From contig CAZVGZ010000033.1 in assembly GCA_964627605.1 (NCBI GenBank), positions 1 through 39,980 on the forward strand: DNA of 39,980 bases, read 5' to 3'. Below are positions 18,289 through 26,855 of the stretch, piece after piece; positions within the stretch are counted from its first letter, which is position 1, and the number at the start of each line of letters is the position of its first letter. Source of the DNA: CAZVGZ01 sp964627605. GTDB taxonomy: Bacteria; Latescibacterota; MWCZ01; CAZVGZ01. Under the pieces are notes generated by a model. That model was not told the origin of the DNA and made no database searches. It was given only the letters and a program-made list of their open reading frames with translations. Made by a program: the position numbers and the translations under genes.

Positions 18289-19259
18289 GACGCGGCCCCA
18301 ACACCGCCGTCCATCGCCAGTTTTGCAGCGCCTAGAAGTGCCGCATCTTCGCCGAGTAGCATGGGTGTTATCTTCACTACTTCCTTCATGTGCGCCAGCG
18401 CATGTCTGCGGACCGTTCGTCTGACCGGGTCCAATATCAGATCTCCGGCTCTAGCCATCCCGCCACCGATCGCCACAACATTGGCGTTAAACGCGGCTAT
18501 CAGCGACACAACGCTCATACCAAGACAGACACCAGCCTCTTCAAAAACCATTCGCGCCACGGCATCCCCATTTTGGGCAGCGTCGGCAATCAACTCCGAT
18601 GTCAGCCCGTTTCTTGCTTCCAGAGCCGTCTCCATCCCATGGTTTCCCGCCAAAATCTCTTGGGCTGTTTCAACGACAGCGGTTGCCGAACAGTACCGCT
18701 CCAAACACCCCAAATTCCCGCACGGGCAGGGACGTCCTCTGTAATCGATGGACATGTGACCGATCTCGCCAGCGTTGCCATCGAACCCATGGATCAGTTG
18801 GCCGTTGGAAACCACACCTCCGCCAACTCCGGTGCCAAGGGTAATACAGATAAAGTGGCGGGTATGTTTGCCAGCTCCCAACCAGTTTTCACCGTATGCG
18901 ACGACGTTGGCGTCGTTGTCTAGGCAGGTAGGCAACCCGCCAAAAGCGTCAGAAAGCAACGCCGCCAGAGGTACGACCTCCCAAGTTGGCAGGTTGACAG
19001 GTGAGACAGCGGTACCCTCATAGGGGTCAATCGGCCCAGGAGAGCCAATGCCTACACCTTCTAAGTCGCCTGGCAACAAACCGCTATCGCTGACAGAAGC
19101 TCTGGCACAAGCGACAATCTGGTCAATCGAATGGGCCAACCCTTTTTTCGCTTCGGTCGGACGGCTATCACGGGCGATGACATTGCCAACGCCGTCGACC
19201 ACCCCAGACTTGACGTTTGTGCCCCCAAGGTCTATTCCCAAATAGTAGCCGCTACTCAC
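18285..19259 (-). CDS. ROK-family sugar kinase (glucokinase-like)
   Basis: A 324-residue cytoplasmic ROK kinase that phosphorylates glucose or a related hexose with ATP. The N-terminal phosphate loop is DLGGTN (10-15); the catalytic Asp is in LDNDAN (about 116); LGTGVGGG binds the nucleotide; GEIGHMS (His168) plus the cysteines of CPCGNLGC (178, 180, 185) form the ROK zinc site. The start is GTG 19259; a GGGATGAG stretch lies just upstream. It overlaps the DUF5683 gene as ATGA and follows the NrtS-like remnant by 17 bases. The clear zinc site and full length indicate an active enzyme; glucose versus N-acetylmannosamine or another sugar cannot be told apart by eye. Confidence 0.9.
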   Translation of the reverse strand: MSSGYYLGIDLGGTNVKSGVVDGVGNVIARDSRPTEAKKGLAHSIDQIVACARASVSDSGLLPGDLEGVGIGSPGPIDPYEGTAVSPVNLPTWEVVPLAALLSDAFGGLPTCLDNDANVVAYGENWLGAGKHTRHFICITLGTGVGGGVVSNGQLIHGFDGNAGEIGHMSIDYRGRPCPCGNLGCLERYCSATAVVETAQEILAGNHGMETALEARNGLTSELIADAAQNGDAVARMVFEEAGVCLGMSVVSLIAAFNANVVAIGGGMARAGDLILDPVRRTVRRHALAHMKEVVKITPMLLGEDAALLGAAKLAMDGGVGAAS

Positions 19260-19276
19260 GTCTCATCCCGTCTGTG

Positions 19277-19636
19277 TCACTTCTCTCTTTTCTTGAGCCG
19301 ATACCAAACCCCTTCGTCACCGCGAACCGGGCACGGTGGCGCTTGAACTCCAGCATTGATGGCAACGTCACGTATCTGTCCCGCCGATTCGCAGGCGGCG
19401 CAACGATAGGCCTCGCCACCAGCCACACGTTTCCGTCGGCAGAATACCCATCGGGCTTTAGCCGTACTGAAGCTGGCAACAAGAAACGGCACTATGAACG
19501 TCAGCGCGATTTACGCAACCAGCAAGACCGATATGCACCCGGCCACGGGATTGCCGCCCTGATTGATGGATGTGAGCACCAACCCAACGACGGCGACGAT
19601 CATGATGTTGCCCTTGAGAACTTGCGGGATAGTCAA
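19277..19636 (-). pseudogene. NrtS-like small membrane protein with cysteine-bearing tail, interrupted by one in-frame stop
   Basis: Reading one frame on the minus strand gives a two-helix membrane protein: MIVAVVGLVLTSINQGGNP, then a TAA at 19511-19513, then IALTFIVPFLVASFSTAKAR and a polar tail with RCAACESAG and PPCPVRGDEGVWYRLK, ending at 19277. The VVGxxLxxINQG ... LTFxVPFxVxSFSxxxAR pattern is that of NrtS-type nitrate/nitrite transporters. The stop sits where a Lys codon (AAA) would be expected, so a single A-to-T change explains it. No ATG with a good ribosome site was found; TTG 19636 is a guess and the frame is open to 19681. It is the first gene of the glk operon. The NrtS assignment rests on pattern recognition only. 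Confidence 0.5.
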
Positions 19637-19733
19637 ACACCGAAGCGTGTCTGATATCTCCAGGCTCCTCGTGGCACGTCGTCAAACTGAACTGGTCGTC
19701 GAAACAGGCAGACCGATTGCCGGAACCATCGAC

Positions 19734-20774
19734 CTACGCTATAGCCACTTCAGTACCAGCTGCCGCTGAGGCCTGAATCCCGTCGAGCACCTTCTGCACG
19801 GCCAACCCCTCTTCGGCTGCTGGCATCGGAGGAGTTCCGTTGATGATGCAGTCGCGGAAATGCTCGCCCTCAGCTTTGTACGCATCCACCGACGGCGCAG
19901 ATAACTGCTTGTCTACCTGCCGTCCTAGCTCGTCGGTGAAAATAGTCGGCGGGTCTAATATCGCGCCAGCTTTGTCGCCCAAAAACATCGAATAGAAGCT
20001 GCCCTGGCCCACATGCGCCGCCCACGAGACCTCCAGAAAGACGCTTGCACCATTTTTGAAACGTATCAAAGCAGCAGCCAAGTCTTCCACATCAAACGGC
20101 CCATCCTCGACCGCAGTGCCCCAATCCCCAGCGCCCAGGCCGCGTGTCCCGAACTTGGCGAATGTGCAACCCGCCACCGAAACCGGCTCGAAGTTGCCCA
20201 TGAGATACATCGTCAAATCCAGCGCATGCACACCGAGATCGACAGTGGGGCCACCGGCGGACCGGGATTTAGTGGTGAACCAGCCGCCCATGCCAGGGAT
20301 GCCCGACCGCCTAAGATACCCGCATTTGCCGAAATAGATGTCGCCGAATGCCCCTTCGTCGACATGCTGCTTGATCACCTGCGCATCGCCGCGAAACCGC
20401 TGACAGACCCCTATCTGGAGCAGAACGCCAGCACCATCCCGTGCATCAAGCATCTTTTGAGCAGCTTCGGCGTTGTAAGCCATCGGTTTCTCGCACATGA
20501 CATGCAAGCCTGCGTTCATTGCCGCTACAGCCGCTGGTGAGTGAAGGTCGTTGGGTGTGCAGACGTAGGCGGCATCAAGCCTTTTGTGGTTCACCATCTC
20601 CTCGAAGCTCTCATACGCTTTGGCTTTGCCCGCCGAATGTGCCGCCGCGTCGGCTTTGGATCTATCGACATCGCTGACAGCGGTTATCTGCAAGCCGTCA
20701 ATAGAATTGATGGCCCCCACATGCGCGTTGCCAATCGCTCCGCATCCGATGAGACCTACATTGAGCGTGTCCAT
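19734..20774 (-). CDS. Gfo/Idh/MocA-family oxidoreductase
   Basis: A 346-residue NAD(P)-dependent sugar or inositol dehydrogenase-like enzyme. The N-terminal Rossmann fold has GLIGCGAIGNAH; the signature CEKPMAYNAEAA holds the catalytic Lys; GGPTVDLGVHALDL in the C-terminal domain carries the Asp and His of the active site. A GGGAG lies before the ATG. Such enzymes oxidise sugars, inositols or amino-sugars, or act in glycosidase-like redox steps; which one cannot be read. The gene follows a related one by 93 bases on the same strand, and the two share an RRxGxPGMGGWFT stretch not general to the superfamily, so they are close paralogues probably acting in one pathway. Confidence 0.87.
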   Translation of the reverse strand: MDTLNVGLIGCGAIGNAHVGAINSIDGLQITAVSDVDRSKADAAAHSAGKAKAYESFEEMVNHKRLDAAYVCTPNDLHSPAAVAAMNAGLHVMCEKPMAYNAEAAQKMLDARDGAGVLLQIGVCQRFRGDAQVIKQHVDEGAFGDIYFGKCGYLRRSGIPGMGGWFTTKSRSAGGPTVDLGVHALDLTMYLMGNFEPVSVAGCTFAKFGTRGLGAGDWGTAVEDGPFDVEDLAAALIRFKNGASVFLEVSWAAHVGQGSFYSMFLGDKAGAILDPPTIFTDELGRQVDKQLSAPSVDAYKAEGEHFRDCIINGTPPMPAAEEGLAVQKVLDGIQASAAAGTEVAIA

Positions 20775-20867
20775 TCTTGTCTCCCTTTGGGTCCGCGCCG
20801 AACAGGTCCGGTATCGACCATTCGCCCGGCACGGTTGGATGTGCGTCTAAATAGACCGATAGGTCCG

Positions 20868-21914
20868 TCAGGAATTCCCGTTCTGGATTACCACTTCGCG
20901 CCCGATGCGGCCTGATTCATATATCGCGTCCAGCATCTGCATGACATGATAGCCGTGGGTAGCGGTAGATATAGGCTGTTTTCCGGTGCGGATGCACTCG
21001 ATGAAGTGAGCCACCTCACCCTCGTGTCCGTTTACACTCGGTGGACGCGGCGTCAGATCAACAAGCTCGCCATACCTCTCCTGGTAGACTTTGAATTCTG
21101 GTTCGAGGCTGGCACCGCCTTTGGAGCCCATCACCTCGCTGTAAAACCGTTCATTTGGCGTGTGAAGCACCCAACTCGCTTCAAGCACCAGCGTCGCCCC
21201 ATTCTCAAAGCGGATCATCCCGACGCCCAGATCCTCAATGTCCATTTTCCCTGGTTTGCCCTGTCGCTCCCACTCCTGCTTAGCTAGATCATGATAGACG
21301 CCACCCATGGCGACCTGCGGCACGGGGCAGCCCATCAACCACCACGTCAGATCAAGGGCATGGACACCGATATCGATAAGAGGCCCGCCACCAGACAGTT
21401 TTTTCTGCGTAAACCATCCGCCCATACCTGGCACGCCACGACGCCTGACCCACCCACAGCGCCCGTAATAGATCTCGCCCAGCTCTCCGGCTTCTATATA
21501 CTGGCTCAGTAGCTGCGAATCGCCTCGGTACCGGTTGTTGAAGGCCATCATAAACACGGTGTCGGCCTTGTCAGCAGCTTTCAATATCTTTTTCGCGTCA
21601 GCCGCGGTTGTCGCCATCGGCTTTTCACAGAGCACATGAAGACCCGCCTTAATGGCGTCGATGGCTATCGGAGTGTGATACACATTCGGGGTCGCGATGC
21701 TGACCGCATCCAGGTCTTTTTGTGCGAGAAGCTCTTCGTGCGTAGTAAACGAGTTTGGGATTTTTTGCTCTTTAGCGACCGCTTTGCCTCTCTTCTCGTC
21801 AACGTCAACCACGCCCACTACTTTTACCCCGGGTATTCGCTGGTACCCCAAGATGTGGCCACGACCCATTCCGGTGCCGATGACTCCGACATTGAGGCGT
21901 TTCTTCTTGCTCAC
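20868..21914 (-). CDS. Gfo/Idh/MocA-family oxidoreductase (paralogue)
   Basis: A 348-residue enzyme of the same superfamily: VGVIGTGMGRGH is the dinucleotide-binding loop, CEKPMATTAADA has the catalytic Lys, and GGPLIDIGVHALDLTWWLMG the C-terminal active-site segment. The open frame extends up to 21953, but GTG 21914 is chosen because AGGAG lies 6 bases before it and the Rossmann strand begins 9 residues later; the upstream residues are not conserved-looking. It is probably co-transcribed with the following oxidoreductase. The insertion DLAKQEWERQGKPGKMD in the C-terminal domain distinguishes it from its neighbour. Confidence 0.87.
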   Translation of the reverse strand: MSKKKRLNVGVIGTGMGRGHILGYQRIPGVKVVGVVDVDEKRGKAVAKEQKIPNSFTTHEELLAQKDLDAVSIATPNVYHTPIAIDAIKAGLHVLCEKPMATTAADAKKILKAADKADTVFMMAFNNRYRGDSQLLSQYIEAGELGEIYYGRCGWVRRRGVPGMGGWFTQKKLSGGGPLIDIGVHALDLTWWLMGCPVPQVAMGGVYHDLAKQEWERQGKPGKMDIEDLGVGMIRFENGATLVLEASWVLHTPNERFYSEVMGSKGGASLEPEFKVYQERYGELVDLTPRPPSVNGHEGEVAHFIECIRTGKQPISTATHGYHVMQMLDAIYESGRIGREVVIQNGNS

Positions 21915-22262
21915 GGGAACTCCTGCGGCGGTGAGGAAGGCCAACTCCCACAACGCTCAAGACCGCTGCGGGCAGACTATGAGTATACGACCTCAAAACC
22001 TGTTGCGCCCACACTCCATCATCCTTTTCTGCCAATGACTGACTCCGCGTCGGCAGAGCAAACCGAACGTAGTCGCTTCCGGTTTTTCCGGGCTACCGAA
22101 AAGGCAGCGCCCTCGACTGACCAAGCCACCTACAACCCGCAAGAGGCGTGAGCACCCGACTCGCCTCCTCATGCGTTGTCCCATCACTTGGCGAACAGGT
22201 ACATTATGTAGCCTGTAAGTTGTGAATATCCAGCGTTGAAACAGATAGAATCCAACCACTAA
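21915..22262. other. 348-base divergent intergenic region
   Basis: This gap separates the minus-strand oxidoreductase pair from the plus-strand lut remnant and must hold promoters for both directions. Seen here: an imperfect palindrome around 22196-22216 (CAGG...CCTG arms), which could be an operator for the lut side, and a GC-rich inverted repeat near 22142-22167 (GAGGCG/CGCCTC) without a T-run. Short open frames on both strands cross the gap but none has protein-like composition or a ribosome site. Confidence 0.35.
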
Positions 22263-22814
22263 ATGGCCAAAGCTTCCCTGTTTATTACCTGCCTCGGCAA
22301 CCTTTTCGCATCGGACGTCGGCGTAGCGACCGTGGAACTGCTTCAAAAGCTCGATGTTGAAGTTGACTTCCCGCCAGATCAGACCTGTTGCGGCCAGCCA
22401 CATTTCAACAACGGGTTTTGGGACGATGCTCGCGCCTTGGCCACACGGATGATTGACATCTTCGCCGACAGCGAACACGTCGTCACTTCATCTGGCTGCG
22501 GCGCTTGCTTCGATGCGTGCCCGGTTAAGATCGACATTCCGGGCCTACTAATAAAATCCAAAGAACGCCAGGTCGATGAACGGGTCACGAATTGGCACGA
22601 GCGAGCCGCTTTTAAGTTTTGGTCGCTTGGGCTACGATGGATCTGGACTTACCGTTTCGGATCAAAATTGGTCCGCCACGCAATCTCACTATTTGCCACA
22701 AAAGGTTGGGCGCGTAGACTACCTGGATCGCTGTCCCACTCGACCGATTCGCGCGATTTCCCTGTGATGGCCCCCAAACCCTTTCACCAGCGATGGTCCG
22801 AACTTGAGAAGTAG
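22263..22814 (+). pseudogene. lutA/lutB chimera: N-terminus of LutA fused in frame to C-terminus of LutB
   Basis: A 183-residue frame made of two recognisable pieces. Residues 1-78 are the start of LutA, a lactate-utilisation (Fe-S) oxidoreductase: SLFITCLGNLF, TCCGQPHFNNG (the CCG motif) and EHVVTSSG. From residue 79 it becomes the C-terminus of LutB: CGACFDACPVKIDIP (last Fe-S motif), the helical WHERAAFKFW region, and LPGSLSHSTDSRDFP near the end. The missing part is the rest of LutA (about 160 residues) and the first three quarters of LutB. The joint lies at about 22488-22500, where LutA's conserved SSG meets LutB's CGAC. LutC is not next door. Without the second CCG domain and the first cluster region, lactate oxidation is not expected. 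A collapsed assembly is a competing explanation. Confidence 0.75.
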
Positions 22815-22870
22815 CCATCTAAAATTCTATCGGACCTCCAGCCACGACCAACCGATCGGAGCACCCGCCA

Positions 22871-23464
22871 ATGGTTGATGCATCAGACTATTGTGACAAC
22901 CGTCAGGAGCAGTTTCGCCGATGGTACGAACTCGGCGAATCCTACGATGCCTATCTCGCAAACAGCAGCCCAGAGCACGCCGACAGGTGGCGTGAGATGG
23001 AGCAGAATATCTCGCTCAGTGATGATCAGTCCACACTGCTCACGTCGTTCACACGGGAGATGCCGGTGGTATGTGTAACCGGGATCTGGTGCGGAGACTG
23101 CGTTCGCCAGGGACCGATACTCAGGGCGTTTGAGCAGTTGGCACCGGGTATGTCAGTGCGATGGCTTGATCGCGATGCCCATTCCGACCTGATGGATGAG
23201 CTGCGGGTTACCGGTGCAAAAAAGGTTCCTGTGTTTGTATTTCTCACTGAGGATTTTTTGGAGGCTGGGCGTTTCGGCGATCGGACCTTGTCGGTCTATC
23301 AGCGCAAGGCAGAAGGCGATCTTGGACCAGCATGCCCAGTGGGTTGGCACTCAGGCGACGACGACGCTTTGGCAGTGGAGACTCAGGAATGGCTTGACAT
23401 CGTAGAACGGATGCACCTGCTTTTGAAGCTCTCGCCGCTTCTCCGCGAACGTCACGGCGATTGA
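22871..23464 (+). CDS. Thioredoxin-fold protein with WCGDC motif
   Basis: A 197-residue soluble protein. A helical N-terminal extension (about 1-60) precedes a thioredoxin fold with GIWCGDC (Cys74, Cys77) and KKVPVFVF, the cis-proline loop. The C-terminus (about 150-197) is again helical. There is no signal peptide, so it probably works in the cytoplasm as a dithiol reductase or redox partner. WCGDC rather than WCGPC changes the redox potential in related thioredoxin-like proteins, but the specific partner is unknown. It starts with an ATG 56 bases after the lut remnant. Confidence 0.8.
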   Translation: MVDASDYCDNRQEQFRRWYELGESYDAYLANSSPEHADRWREMEQNISLSDDQSTLLTSFTREMPVVCVTGIWCGDCVRQGPILRAFEQLAPGMSVRWLDRDAHSDLMDELRVTGAKKVPVFVFLTEDFLEAGRFGDRTLSVYQRKAEGDLGPACPVGWHSGDDDALAVETQEWLDIVERMHLLLKLSPLLRERHGD

Positions 23465-23557
23465 ACTCCACAAGGCGGGCAAACAAGTCTGCAGTTATTT
23501 TGGGTTACTAGCAACACGAGATACAGGTAAAACCCTACATGAGCAGAGGGGCTGACG

Positions 23558-24280
23558 ATGGCGCTTGAGGGTCAGGTTGCAATCATCACCGGGGCCAGCG
23601 CTGGCATCGGTGCCGCCGTAGCAGAAAATCTTGACGAAGCGGGGATGTCTCTGGTAATCACCTCCCGACGCGAGAAAAATCTGCGCGAACTGTCATCACG
23701 GCTCAAGAACGCCGCGCACATCGTCGCAGGAGATATCGTCGACAAAGAGATGCCACAACGGCTGATTGACGAGGCTGTATCAAAGTTTGGTCGCTGCGAT
23801 GTAGTGGTCAATAATGCTGGGATCATGATGCAGGCCGCCTCAATTGAGGAGATAGACCTGGACATGGTCGGCGAAATGGTGCGCACCAACGTCAAAGCAG
23901 CCTACCGACTTGCGTACACGGCGCTCAGGCATTTCAAATCGCAGAATAGCGGCTACCTCGTGAACACCTCCAGCGTTCTGGGAACGAAAATCCGCCCCAC
24001 CACCGGTCCGTACGCAGGCACCAAGTGGGCCATCGAAGCTCTCACCGAAGCGCTCCGTATGGAGCTTGCAGGCACTGGCGTCGGGATCAGCGCGATTGAA
24101 CCTGGCCTGGTAATGACAGAGCTACATGACGACTGGGAAGTCCATCCAAAAGACAGTTTGGGGATCGACCGGCCACTCCAGCCCGCAGATATCGCGCGAG
24201 CCGTCCGATTTGTGCTGGAGCAACCGGATCACGTCCGAATTCCCAAAATCATGGTTCTTCCGGCGGACCACGCCATATGA
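23558..24280 (+). CDS. Short-chain dehydrogenase/reductase (SDR)
   Basis: A 240-residue classical SDR using NAD(P)H on an unknown alcohol or ketone. The cofactor loop is TGASAGIG (11-18); NNAG (85-88), Asn111, Ser139, Tyr152 and Lys156 (YAGTK) complete the catalytic tetrad; EPGLVMTE follows. Arg37/Arg38 after the second strand suggest NADP(H) preference. The next gene, an MFS transporter, overlaps as ATGA, so substrate uptake and reduction may be linked. The substrate cannot be predicted. Confidence 0.88.
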   Translation: MALEGQVAIITGASAGIGAAVAENLDEAGMSLVITSRREKNLRELSSRLKNAAHIVAGDIVDKEMPQRLIDEAVSKFGRCDVVVNNAGIMMQAASIEEIDLDMVGEMVRTNVKAAYRLAYTALRHFKSQNSGYLVNTSSVLGTKIRPTTGPYAGTKWAIEALTEALRMELAGTGVGISAIEPGLVMTELHDDWEVHPKDSLGIDRPLQPADIARAVRFVLEQPDHVRIPKIMVLPADHAI

Positions 24281-25470
24281 CGTCTCAGACGGTGCCAGCA
24301 GAGACATCTCCGAAGTTGCTGGTTGCATTGGCGTCATTCGGTTTTTTTGTGTTCGGATGCGCGCTCTCCGTGCCCGGTGCACTTCTTCCTGTCATTATCG
24401 AACATTTTGAAATCAGTCTGCTTTCGGCTGGCACGATGATGGCGGCAGCACCGCTGGGCTATCTGCTGGCAGTCGCCGCTGCGGGATGGCTCTCCGACCG
24501 CTACGGCGGCAAGATCATCCTTGCTGGGGGTGTCGCGCTTGCAGGAGTCGGAGCAGCGCTGTTCGGCTATGTAGGCTCCTATGGATTGGCAGTAGTGATG
24601 CTAGGCATCGGCGGCGTTGGCGGTGGTGCGGTCGAGCTGGTTGCCAACATTCTTCTTATCGACGCCTCTGAAGGCCAGAGTGGCCGATATCTCAATTTCG
24701 GCCATCTGTTTTTTGGTGTTGGTGCGTTTGTATGTCCCCCGCTGGCAACCTACGCAGCAAGCCAGGGGGTCTCGTTCGCCACAGTGTTTCTATTGCTAGG
24801 CGGGCTGTATGGTGTGCTTGCAGCCGCGACGATGGCGGCCAGATTTCCAAATCGGACTCCATCGGTGAATCCTGATGAAACAGCAACGGATGACACCGGG
24901 GGCAAAGTCGCGGCATCTCCAATTGTCCTGATTTTGAGCGCTCTATTGGGCGTGTATGTCGGATTCGAGCTGGGCATCGGCGGTTGGCTTACCAAGTATC
25001 TCACGGAGGTGCATGGCTCATCTCTTGTGTTCGCAGGCAACGCTCTCTCGGCGTTTTGGTTGTCAATAGCCGCTGGCCGCCTGGTACTGTCAATCGCACC
25101 GCTCAAATTTAGAGACGACCAGGTGATCTTAGTGTTGAGCGGCGCAGCAACACTGCTGGCGCTAGCAGGGATAGCAGCCGAGAGCCCCTGGGGTACCGCG
25201 ATCTGTTTCGCAGGTGTGGGACTGGGCTGCTCAGGCGTATATCCTCTTGTAATCGCATGGGGTGGATCGCTCTATCCATCGCACCTTGGCTTGGTAACTG
25301 GAGTGTTGGCTACAGGCGGGGCGGTCGGAGCTGTCATCATCCCCTGGATCATGTCAGCCGCAGCCGACAGGTACGGCCTTCGGATCGGGATGTTGTCGCA
25401 CGTGATTGCTGGGGTCGTATTATTAAGCTTGATCCTCATCGCCAAACGGCTCAAGAGTGAAAGTCCCTGA
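24277..25470 (+). CDS. Major facilitator superfamily transporter
   Basis: A 397-residue inner-membrane carrier with about twelve helices. The loop between helices 2 and 3 has GWLSDRYGGKIIL, the MFS GxxxDRxGR-type motif, and the C-terminal half repeats a weaker version (SAAADRYGLRIG). Helix 7 onward has GVYVGFELGIGGWLTKYL, similar to the fucose-permease/FucP-like branch. It overlaps the upstream SDR as ATGA and is probably translated with it. Sugar or sugar-acid import would suit the neighbourhood but is not shown by the sequence. Confidence 0.85.
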   Translation: MTSQTVPAETSPKLLVALASFGFFVFGCALSVPGALLPVIIEHFEISLLSAGTMMAAAPLGYLLAVAAAGWLSDRYGGKIILAGGVALAGVGAALFGYVGSYGLAVVMLGIGGVGGGAVELVANILLIDASEGQSGRYLNFGHLFFGVGAFVCPPLATYAASQGVSFATVFLLLGGLYGVLAAATMAARFPNRTPSVNPDETATDDTGGKVAASPIVLILSALLGVYVGFELGIGGWLTKYLTEVHGSSLVFAGNALSAFWLSIAAGRLVLSIAPLKFRDDQVILVLSGAATLLALAGIAAESPWGTAICFAGVGLGCSGVYPLVIAWGGSLYPSHLGLVTGVLATGGAVGAVIIPWIMSAAADRYGLRIGMLSHVIAGVVLLSLILIAKRLKSESP

Positions 25471-25516
25471 GCGAAATAAGAAAGTTCGAGCATGGTACAC
25501 CGACTGGCAATAGATC

Positions 25517-26818
25517 ATGGCTGATATGTCCTCCGCCCTACCGATGGCTTCAGATGCACAGCGGTCCCTCCCGAAGGAGTCGCGTCCCCGTACTGTGCTG
25601 GTCAAACCGGTATCTGGCGACTGCAACCTTCACTGTACCTACTGTTTCTACCACGACCGACCGTCTGATCCATATAGTCGCGCAAGTAAGCGCAAAATGT
25701 CCGACGATATACTCTCAGAGATGGTCCGACAGATGCTGGAGGGCGCAGGCCCTGCTGTGACCTTTGGATGGCAAGGCGGTGAGCCGACGCTGGCTGGTGT
25801 TGATTTCTTCCAACGGGTAGTTGAACTACAGCAAGAGCACGGCTACGACGGCCAGATTGTCAGCAACAGCCTAATGACCAACGGCGTCCTGCTCGACCCT
25901 GTATGGATAGACTTTTTTCGTCGATACAACATGCTCATCGGTATCAGCATGGATGGACCGCCTGACTACCACGACCAGTTTCGCGTTCTTGGCAACGGCC
26001 GCGGCAGTTTTGAGGGCGTTCAGCGCGGAATGGCGCTTCTGAGAGACGGCGGGGTGGAGTTCAATGTCCTCGTCGTGGTCAATCGGCTGACAGGTGACCA
26101 TCCTGACCAGCTTTACGACTATTTCCGTGAGTCTGATCTGCGCTATCTACAGTTCGTGCCCTGCGTTGAGCGCGATCCATCGACCGGAGCTATCACAGAC
26201 TGGTCGGTCAGGCCAGGGCAGTACGGTGATTTCTTATGCAGGCTGTTTGATCGGTGGTATAACGACGGAAGGCCAGAGATCTCCATCCGCATGTTCGACA
26301 ACCTGGTAAGTATGGCGCTGGGCCAACCTGCCGAGTGTTGTGAGATGCGCGAACACTGCGATAGCTACCTGGTCGTGGAGTACAACGGCGACTGCTATCC
26401 CTGCGACTTCTTTGTGACCGACGAGTGGCGGCTCGGGAATCTGATGGATAGGCCGTTGTGGGAAATTGCGGCAGACGACAAGACGCGCAGGTTTGCGCTG
26501 GACAAAGCGACACCCAATGCCGAGTGCCAATCTTGCCGATGGCTGAGCATCTGTCTTCAAGGCTGTCAACGCTATCGCGATCTGGTTCCAGGCCGACGGG
26601 ACTACATCTGTTCATCGCTCAAGCGGTTTTTCGCGCATGCCGCACCGAGAATAGCCACACTTGCCGCCGGACTAAACCGCCAGCAGCAAAGTCGCGGACC
26701 AGTTTCAGCACCTCAAGCGCCAGCTCCTCAAATATCACGCAACGCCAAATGTCCATGCGGTAGTGGTAGACGGTACAAACAGTGCTGCGGTAGCAAGGCC
26801 GCATCGCCAGCCACCTAG
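25517..26818 (+). CDS. Anaerobic sulfatase-maturase-like radical SAM/SPASM protein with C-terminal SEC-C motif
   Basis: A 433-residue radical SAM enzyme resembling anSME, which oxidises an active-site Cys or Ser of sulfatases to formylglycine. The SAM cluster is CNLHCTYC (Cys36, 40, 43). WQGGEPTL and SMDGPPDYHD are conserved SAM and substrate segments. The SPASM region supplies two auxiliary clusters (CCEMREHC, DCYPCDFF with the likely catalytic Asp, CQSCRWLSICLQGC, YICSS). Unlike typical anSMEs of about 370-400 residues it continues through a Pro/Ala/Gln linker into a SEC-C zinc motif at about 409-425 (KCPCGSGRRYKQCCG), a module best known from SecA. No sulfatase is in the window. The ribosome site is weak; ATG 25526 is an alternative start. 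Another peptide-modifying SPASM role remains possible. Confidence 0.85.
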   Translation: MADMSSALPMASDAQRSLPKESRPRTVLVKPVSGDCNLHCTYCFYHDRPSDPYSRASKRKMSDDILSEMVRQMLEGAGPAVTFGWQGGEPTLAGVDFFQRVVELQQEHGYDGQIVSNSLMTNGVLLDPVWIDFFRRYNMLIGISMDGPPDYHDQFRVLGNGRGSFEGVQRGMALLRDGGVEFNVLVVVNRLTGDHPDQLYDYFRESDLRYLQFVPCVERDPSTGAITDWSVRPGQYGDFLCRLFDRWYNDGRPEISIRMFDNLVSMALGQPAECCEMREHCDSYLVVEYNGDCYPCDFFVTDEWRLGNLMDRPLWEIAADDKTRRFALDKATPNAECQSCRWLSICLQGCQRYRDLVPGRRDYICSSLKRFFAHAAPRIATLAAGLNRQQQSRGPVSAPQAPAPQISRNAKCPCGSGRRYKQCCGSKAASPAT

Positions 26819-26855
26819 AAAGCTCCGACAGCCGGGGTCACCAGCGGAGTAGCAG

